Positions 59,950 to 64,000 of a stretch of DNA of 64,000 bases are shown piece by piece (the first letter of the stretch is position 1; each line of letters opens with the position of its first letter). The position numbers and the translations under genes were made by a program. This DNA is from Yinghuangia sp045039925. Lineage in GTDB: Bacteria; Actinomycetota; Actinomycetes; Streptomycetales; Streptomycetaceae. The DNA is taken from positions 5,766,001 through 5,830,000 of the forward strand of contig CP108400.1 of NCBI GenBank assembly GCA_045039925.1, in the 5' to 3' direction. Under the pieces are notes generated by a model. It was not told the DNA's origin, did no database searches, and was given only the letters and a program-made list of their open reading frames with translations.

Positions 59950-60269
59950 CCGACGCGCTGACTACGTGGGTCGCCATCGTCGGTGGGCTGCTGGTCATCG
60001 TCGGCGTTCTGTGGCGCACGGTCGGCCGCCCCATCCGGCAACTGGTCGTCAGGCTCGATCTGTTCTGGGACGACTGGCACGGCACGGGCGCCCGCCCGGG
60101 CCGCCCCGAGCAACCCGGAGTCCTCGAGCGCCTAGCCGCGATCGAGCACCGGCAGGCCGGCACCGAGGCCGCGGTCGAGGAGATCAAGCACGAACTCAGA
60201 CCGAACTCCGGTGCCTCGCTGCGGGATGCGGTCGACCGCGTCGAGCAGGCCGTCACGCCCGGACCATGA
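59946..60269 (+). CDS. Second membrane protein of the lysis module (DUF2746-like)
   Basis: 107-residue protein: an N-terminal transmembrane helix (WVAIVGGLLVIVGVLW), a basic region and a coiled-coil C-terminus (VLERLAAIEHRQAGTEAAVE). Such proteins accompany holins in actinophages, and this one is coupled by GTGA. Could act as an anti-holin or spanin-like partner; function inferred. Confidence 0.65.
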   Translation: MTDALTTWVAIVGGLLVIVGVLWRTVGRPIRQLVVRLDLFWDDWHGTGARPGRPEQPGVLERLAAIEHRQAGTEAAVEEIKHELRPNSGASLRDAVDRVEQAVTPGP

Positions 60270-60307
60270 AGCAGCCCCCGCTCGCGAGTGCGAGCGGGGG
60301 CTGCTTC
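60268..60307 (+). terminator. Strong terminator ending late operon
   Basis: Perfect 17-bp stem GAAGCAGCCCCCGCTCG, loop CGAGTG, its arm at the end of the last lysis gene. Confidence 0.85.
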
Positions 60308-60325
60308 GTCGTGCCCTGGATCGGG

Positions 60326-60736
60326 CTAGGAGGCCTGCGGGCGGGAGTCGGCCAGCGTTCGCGCCGCCTCCGCTATGGCGGCCCGCACGTGGCGCAGCGC
60401 GGTGAGCCGCCCCTCGGGGCTGGGAGGGACGAGCCAGACGAGGGGCCCGTCGTCGGACTCGGCGGGCGGAACGGTGATCCAGGACCCGCGGCCGTGGTGC
60501 CGCGGTCCGACGGCGCGCATACGGGAGACATGCGGTGCGGGGGTCGGGGGGACCAAGAACCCGATGCGTCGGTAGCGGCGGTCGGAGATGACGGGGCCGA
60601 CGGCGACGCGGTGGGCGTACAGGGTGCCTAGCGCCTCGAATCCGAGGCGGTCCTCGACCTCGATGACGTCGAACGTCTCGCCGGCCGGGACGAGCCGGGG
60701 GGCGTAGGGGTTGTGCCATTGGTCTTGCGGCGTCAC
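60326..60736 (-). CDS. Protein related to bifunctional primase/polymerase N-domains, unknown
   Basis: About 136 residues on the opposite strand to the late genes. Sequence blocks HNPYAPRLVPAGETFDVIEV, LYAHRVAVGPVISD and HGRGSWITVPP, GPLVWLVPPSPEG resemble the N-terminal region of streptomycete DNA primase/polymerase-type proteins, in shortened form. The catalytic residues of a polymerase are not seen. A GTG start was chosen; the frame stays open further upstream but the translation is low-complexity. Likely cargo. Confidence 0.45.
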   Translation of the reverse strand: MTPQDQWHNPYAPRLVPAGETFDVIEVEDRLGFEALGTLYAHRVAVGPVISDRRYRRIGFLVPPTPAPHVSRMRAVGPRHHGRGSWITVPPAESDDGPLVWLVPPSPEGRLTALRHVRAAIAEAARTLADSRPQAS

Positions 60737-61017
60737 GGCCGTCGTGCTGTGGCTGCTGGCGTTCAACGGAGGCGTCCTCTCTGGCGGTGCGTCGGCCGTG
60801 GGGTGCGCCAGGACGTCCGCAGGACTCCGGGGGTGTGCGCCGGTGTCCTCTTCGGGTCCTGGGTCCGTCGTGCTATACCGATGCAACCACCGATGCACGG
60901 TGTGTGACGAGGCCGTGTGCGGGGACTCCTGTAGGACGCCGGGAGGACACGGTGGCGTTTCGGGGCGGACGCGGCGCGGCCCGTGCGCCGGTGGCACTTG
61001 CCTGCCACGCTGGTCAC

Positions 61018-61239
61018 ATGAGCGAACTGACTTTGACCGGAGCCCCGTTGACGTCGATTCCGTCCCCTGAGGGGCGCCGCATCATTCCTATCAGCCCGAT
61101 CGCGGCGGACGGCACCATGCCGAGTGCGGACAGTTGTGGGTCCTGCCCGACCGCCGGGTGCAACGGGCTGACCGCGTCGTGCGTCGACGCGAGCAGGGGC
61201 GCCGGGTGCTGCTGCCTCGCGTGCGGAGCTTTCTGGTAG
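61018..61239 (+). CDS. Cys-rich 73-residue peptide, possible RiPP precursor or metal peptide
   Basis: The N-terminal half (LTLTGAPLTSIPSPEGRR, IIPISPIAADG) is Cys-free and leader-like. The C-terminal half contains eight Cys in SCGSCPTAGCNGLTASC and GAGCCCLACGAFW with several Ser/Thr. This split resembles a ribosomally made modified peptide precursor, but no modifying enzyme is encoded nearby. It could also be a zinc/metal peptide. CACGCT lies 5 nt upstream of the ATG, so it may be leaderless. Sits upstream of an XRE-TPR regulator. Confidence 0.5.
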   Translation: MSELTLTGAPLTSIPSPEGRRIIPISPIAADGTMPSADSCGSCPTAGCNGLTASCVDASRGAGCCCLACGAFW

Positions 61240-61341
61240 GACGAACGGTCAGCGTCGGTTCCGAGCAGGTGATCCCTGATATGTGACTGGCCCCGCGCTC
61301 TACCCTGTCAGTGCGACCTGTACAGGAGAGGCGGGGCCAAG

Positions 61342-62598
61342 ATGTCTGATGCTAACGGACCGGACACCACCGCGCAGGACGAAGTGGAGCCGTTGTCCTT
61401 CGGGCGGCGCTTGAAGATCGAGCGTGAGCGCAAGCATTTGAGTCGAGCTGCACTCGGTGGCTTGCTCGGTAAAAGCGAGGGATGGGTCAAGGGCCTGGAA
61501 GTCGGGCGCCTGGCGCAGCCGAAGCTGCCGGTCCTCCTGCGCATCGCCGAGGTACTGCGCATCCGCGACCTGGCGACACTCACTGGAGATCAGTCCATCA
61601 ACGTCGAACTCTTCTGCGGCCCCGGCCACGACCGGCTGCCTGCGGTGCGCCGCGCCCTCAACCTCTTCCCGATGCTGCCCGACCTGGACGCCCCGTCACA
61701 CGCCAACCTTCGGACGCGGCTCAACTACGCCTGGTCCGCGCGGCATTCGGCGCCGGACCACCGCGAGGTCATCGGTCGGCTGCTGCCGGACCTCATCCGC
61801 GACGCGCAGCTCGCCGTGCGCCAGGCCGCGGCCGCGACCGATCGGCGCGCAGCGCACGCCCTGCTCTCCGAGGCCTACTCACTGACGCAGTTTTTCGTTG
61901 CCTACCAACCCGCCCAGGACCTGTTGTGGCGCGTGGCCGAGCGCGGCATGGCGGCAGCGCAGGAGTCGGAGGATGCGCACGCCATCGGCATCGCTGGGTG
62001 GCTCACCGTGCAGGCCCACCGGGACGCCGGCGACTGGGAAGCTGCTGACGAGGTCAACCGCGGCGTCCTGTCCTACCTCGAGCCGCGTCTACCTGACGCA
62101 CCCGATGACGTCCTGGCGATCTGGGGCGCCCTGACTTACGAGGTCGGCTACACCGCGGCCCGCCGCGCCGACACACCCACGGCATGGCGGTACTGGGACC
62201 AGGCCCAGCGCGTGGCCCATCGGCTGCCCGCGGCTTACTACCACCCGGTCACCTCGTTCTCACACGCGATCATGGGCGCCCACGCTGTGACCGTCGCGGT
62301 GGAACTCCACGCCGGCGGCGAGTCCGTGCGCCAGGCCGCGCGTGCCGAGGCCTCGGTCATCCCGTCCCGCCCACGTCGCGCCCGGCACCGCGTCGAGCAG
62401 GCGCGGGCCTATCACCTGGACGGGCAGCCCGAGGTCGCAGTCGCAACGCTGGACGCTGCGTACGAGGCCGCTCCGGACACCGTCGCGTGGAACGGCTACG
62501 CGAGGAGGATCCTCCTAGAGGAGTTGGACTCGCCGATCGCTGCCCGCCGCGGGCGCGCGGCGGTGACGGCCGAGCGAATCGGTCTGCTGGCCACCTGA
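61342..62598 (+). CDS. XRE-TPR regulator
   Basis: 418-residue protein with an N-terminal Cro/C1 HTH (GRRLKIERERKHLSRAALGG, KSEGWVKGLEVGRLAQPKL) and a TPR-like helical body (LLSEAYSLTQFFVAYQPAQD, AWRYWDQAQRVAHRLPAAYY, VATLDAAYEAAPDTVAWN). Family members in streptomycetes often control or pair with small secreted peptides. Here the neighbour is the Cys-rich peptide. ATG with GAGAGGCGGGG. Codon bias is host-like. Confidence 0.75.
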   Translation: MSDANGPDTTAQDEVEPLSFGRRLKIERERKHLSRAALGGLLGKSEGWVKGLEVGRLAQPKLPVLLRIAEVLRIRDLATLTGDQSINVELFCGPGHDRLPAVRRALNLFPMLPDLDAPSHANLRTRLNYAWSARHSAPDHREVIGRLLPDLIRDAQLAVRQAAAATDRRAAHALLSEAYSLTQFFVAYQPAQDLLWRVAERGMAAAQESEDAHAIGIAGWLTVQAHRDAGDWEAADEVNRGVLSYLEPRLPDAPDDVLAIWGALTYEVGYTAARRADTPTAWRYWDQAQRVAHRLPAAYYHPVTSFSHAIMGAHAVTVAVELHAGGESVRQAARAEASVIPSRPRRARHRVEQARAYHLDGQPEVAVATLDAAYEAAPDTVAWNGYARRILLEELDSPIAARRGRAAVTAERIGLLAT

Positions 62599-62654
62599 CG
62601 CAGGGGGCACAAACTGTGCCCGGTCTCTTCCGCCTGCGCTCGTACGGTCGGTAC

Positions 62655-62834
62655 ATGGCCGATGAACCCAACTCTGCGGCTGCCGTCGACGCTCCGGCGG
62701 GACACGCCGGACCCCGCAAGCCCGCGGACCGCATGACGATCAAGGTCTACGAGGTCGGGCCTGACGGCACGACGCTCATCCGTACGGTCACGTGCAATTT
62801 CCAGGGGCCGCCGACGTGGGGGATGCGCCGGTGA
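62655..62834 (+). CDS. Small protein, unknown, leaderless
   Basis: 59-residue protein (KPADRMTIKVYEVGPDGTTL, TVTCNFQGPPTWGM) with TACGGT ending 6 nt before the ATG. Couples to the next gene by GTGA. Probably part of a cargo unit with the XRE-TPR gene; function unknown. Confidence 0.5.
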   Translation: MADEPNSAAAVDAPAGHAGPRKPADRMTIKVYEVGPDGTTLIRTVTCNFQGPPTWGMRR

Positions 62835-63130
62835 GACTCGTACTCGGCGAAGTCACGGAAGTTGAGCGGCACGCCGACGGCGTCATGGTCACCGTGACCG
62901 GCCCCGGCATGAGCCTCGACGCCCCGCTCGACGAGGACGCCGCAGTCGACCACGTGGTCGCCATCCTCGACCTGCTCGAGCACCCCGCCCGCGAGCGCGC
63001 CCTGCAGCGCGCCCGGGCCGCTCTGGAGGAGTCGGTAGCAGAGCGCATGTGTAGCGCCCTGCCTGGCCGCGACGCCGAGCGGCACGCGCGAAACCTTCCA
63101 GGGGGACCTGGGTGTCATCCGGCTCCGTGA
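62831..63130 (+). CDS. Small protein, unknown
   Basis: 99-residue protein: beta start (LVLGEVTEVERHADGVMVTV) then helix (AAVDHVVAILDLLEHPARER). GTG start overlaps the previous stop. Forms a pair with the preceding gene. No domain recognised. Confidence 0.5.
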   Translation: MRLVLGEVTEVERHADGVMVTVTGPGMSLDAPLDEDAAVDHVVAILDLLEHPARERALQRARAALEESVAERMCSALPGRDAERHARNLPGGPGCHPAP

Positions 63131-63160
63131 TCCGCCAGCATCGTCGCCCGCGCGTGGATC

Positions 63161-63295
63161 ATGGAGCACACCCGCTGTAATCGGATGAAAGCGACTGGCG
63201 ACCGAACAAGAGAAGCGGCGTGGATATGCGAACCGTGCGCTTTTACCACGGATAGCCCGGCTGGTCAGCTAAAGGCGACTCACCCGTTTGAGTGA
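63161..63295 (+). CDS. Tiny zinc-finger-like protein
   Basis: 44-residue protein with RCNRMKATGDRTREAAWICE and PCAF, a CxxC-like pattern. ATG near the right end of the prophage. Short frame, so moderate support. It is in a lower-GC pocket. Confidence 0.45.
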   Translation: MEHTRCNRMKATGDRTREAAWICEPCAFTTDSPAGQLKATHPFE

Positions 63296-63344
63296 AAAAA
63301 TACCTGGACGACTGTCAAGTCATGGAATGTTGACGTAGCCCGCG

Positions 63345-63629
63345 CTACGGTTGCGGACCCTTTCCCTGTTCCCGAATGGGGTGTGGGTCGGCGCTAATGA
63401 GGTCGGGGAGCGGCACGCGTACCGCGTCCGCGATCAGAAGGAGGACGGAGAGCGATGGGTCGGACGTCCCGTACTCGATGCGGTGGATCGTTCTGTGCTC
63501 CACGCCGACCATCTCCGCCAGGCGCATCTGCGTGAGGTTCCCGCGAAGGCGTGCATCCCGGATCTTCTTGCCGATCAGTAATCGGCGGTCGATGACCCAC
63601 TGGGGCAGGTCGTAGGAGTCGGAAGGCAC
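63345..63629 (-). CDS. XRE-family regulator near attR
   Basis: 94-residue protein on the leftward strand: IGKKIRDARLRGNLTQMRLA, EMVGVEHRTIHRIEYGT are a Cro/C1 HTH. GTG start. A perfect palindrome 34-51 bp upstream may be its operator. It may be a second immunity regulator or a cargo regulator. Confidence 0.7.
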   Translation of the reverse strand: MPSDSYDLPQWVIDRRLLIGKKIRDARLRGNLTQMRLAEMVGVEHRTIHRIEYGTSDPSLSVLLLIADAVRVPLPDLISADPHPIREQGKGPQP

Positions 63630-63662
63630 TCGCCAACGCTGGAATGATCATGTACAGAAGTC

Positions 63663-63680
63663 TTTGCTTGGGCAAGCAAA
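63663..63680. promoter_or_regulatory. Palindromic operator of the leftward XRE gene
   Basis: TTTGCTTG-GG-CAAGCAAA, perfect 8-bp arms in AT-rich sequence before the XRE start. Confidence 0.5.
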
Positions 63681-63790
63681 AAAGATGATCTTGTAGAAGT
63701 GAGCGCAGTCCGCGGCCGAGAGTGGCCGCCAAGATCGCACCGGCAGGTTCCTGGGAATCGTTGCGGCCGAGGCCAGTCCTGCCGGTGCAC

Positions 63791-63827
63791 GTGAGACCCC
63801 CCGCGTATCAGGCGCGGGGGGTCTCAC
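63791..63827. terminator. Hairpin terminator near the right end of the prophage
   Basis: Perfect 15-bp stem GTGAGACCCCCCGCG with a 7-nt loop; probably isolates the prophage from the host chromosome. The rest of the 63630-63950 interval shows no gene. Confidence 0.75.
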
Positions 63828-63848
63828 TCTGTCTATGCGCGGACGGGC

Positions 63849-63867
63849 CTGGGAGAAACCTGGGAGA
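63849..63867. repeat. Right integrase arm-type repeat
   Basis: CTGGGAGAAACCTGGGAGA, 17 of 19 identical to the left repeat in the same orientation, 71 bp inside the right core. Confidence 0.5.
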
Positions 63868-63938
63868 CGATCATGAAATTCGAACGGCTCTGAGTGGTCA
63901 TCCAGTGGTATCCCAATGGTGCCCTACTGGTGCACTTG

Positions 63939-63949
63939 CCGGTTAACAC
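63939..63949. other. Right attachment core (attR)
   Basis: CCGGTTAACAC, identical to the left core. Joined with the left arm it would give attP with the integrase frame ending a few codons past the core. Confidence 0.65.
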
Positions 63950-63950
63950 T

Positions 63951-63991
63951 AGGGCGCTGACCTGCGAGTCTCTCGCCGAGACCAGCGCCCT
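63951..63991. repeat. Nested hairpin on the host side of attR
   Basis: AGGGCGCTG...CAGCGCCCT (outer) around GTCTC-TCGCC-GAGAC (inner). May be a host terminator or structured RNA; cut short by the window end. Confidence 0.35.
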
Positions 63992-64000
63992 GACCTGGAG

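Larger units (their letters stand above)
25811..63949. mobile_element. Complete siphovirus prophage, about 38.1 kb
   Basis: Runs from the left to the right 11-bp core. It contains integrase, an immunity switch, an early operon, terminase, portal, protease, HK97-type capsid, tail tube, frameshifted tail chaperones, tape measure, tail tip, endolysin and holins in the usual long-tailed phage order. No inactivating mutation was seen in any core gene. If the tRNA-Thr fragment instead marks the left end, the right end would lie beyond the window and the element would be larger. Confidence 0.8.

Noticed and set aside
60737..60997. N-terminal extension of the leftward primase-related gene
   Set aside because: Pro/Thr/His-rich translation without conservation signal; kept out of the CDS.
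63690..63720. GATCTTGTAGAAG resembling the tRNA-Thr anticodon stretch
   Set aside because: Opposite orientation and only partial match; no T-arm follows, so it is not a second tRNA half.
63722..63946. 74-codon frame near attR
   Set aside because: Overlaps a terminator, arm repeat and core; no RBS or motif.

Overview
The window comes from a high-GC actinomycete of the Streptomyces type. The evidence is a phoR-phoP-carD-ispD-ispF-cysS-rlmB-msiK gene order like that of streptomycetes, heavy GC bias at third codon positions, many GTG starts, ATGA/GTGA gene overlaps, and several likely leaderless genes with a TANNNT box 6-8 nt before the start codon. No species can be named from this sequence alone.

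Bases 1-25.7 kb are host chromosome. It begins inside a phosphate-sensing histidine kinase (phoR) and its response regulator (phoP). A lipoprotein gene, carD, the isoprenoid genes ispD and ispF, a flavin/F420-type oxidoreductase, cysS, rlmB and a DoxX-like membrane protein follow. Next come a second oxidoreductase, the sugar-ABC ATPase msiK with a DasR-type operator upstream, and a LacI regulator. After that are a TPR protein, a His-rich metal-binding protein behind a copper (CsoR-type) palindrome, a carboxylesterase divergent from a ROK regulator, an acetyltransferase and an HTH-TPR regulator. A degenerate aminoglycoside-phosphotransferase-like protein, a DUF4180 protein and a small HTH-like protein complete the intact genes. 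The last kilobase before the prophage holds two frameshifted remnants of a MacAB-type efflux system and the 3' half of a tRNA-Thr(UGU).

Bases 25.81-63.95 kb look like one essentially complete siphovirus prophage of about 38.1 kb, bounded by an identical 11-bp core (CCGGTTAACAC). Both ends also carry near-identical 19-bp TGGGAGA-type repeats just inside. From left to right it has: integrase (with a GntR-type winged helix inserted in its catalytic domain); an immunity switch of a repressor and a divergent XRE-excisionase fusion; a rightward early operon of small, often zinc-finger, proteins, a WhiB-like protein and a replication-initiator-like gene containing five GC palindromic iterons; an orphan DNA methyltransferase and a lipoprotein; and fibre genes. 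The morphogenesis run then follows: HNH, small and large terminase, portal-MuF fusion, protease, capsid, connectors, tail tube, -1 frameshifted chaperones, tape measure, tail tip and fibre. CHAP endolysin and two holin-like proteins end this run at a strong terminator.

Between lysis genes and the right core lie cargo-like genes: a primase/polymerase-related protein, a Cys-rich 73-residue peptide, an XRE-TPR regulator, several tiny proteins and a leftward XRE repressor with its own palindromic operator. The reconstructed phage attP would give the integrase a different C-terminal tail from the one in this lysogen, and this supports the assigned core. The most unusual items are the integrase-GntR chimera, the att-dependent integrase tail, the intragenic iterons, the Cys-rich peptide locus and the XRE-excisionase fusion.
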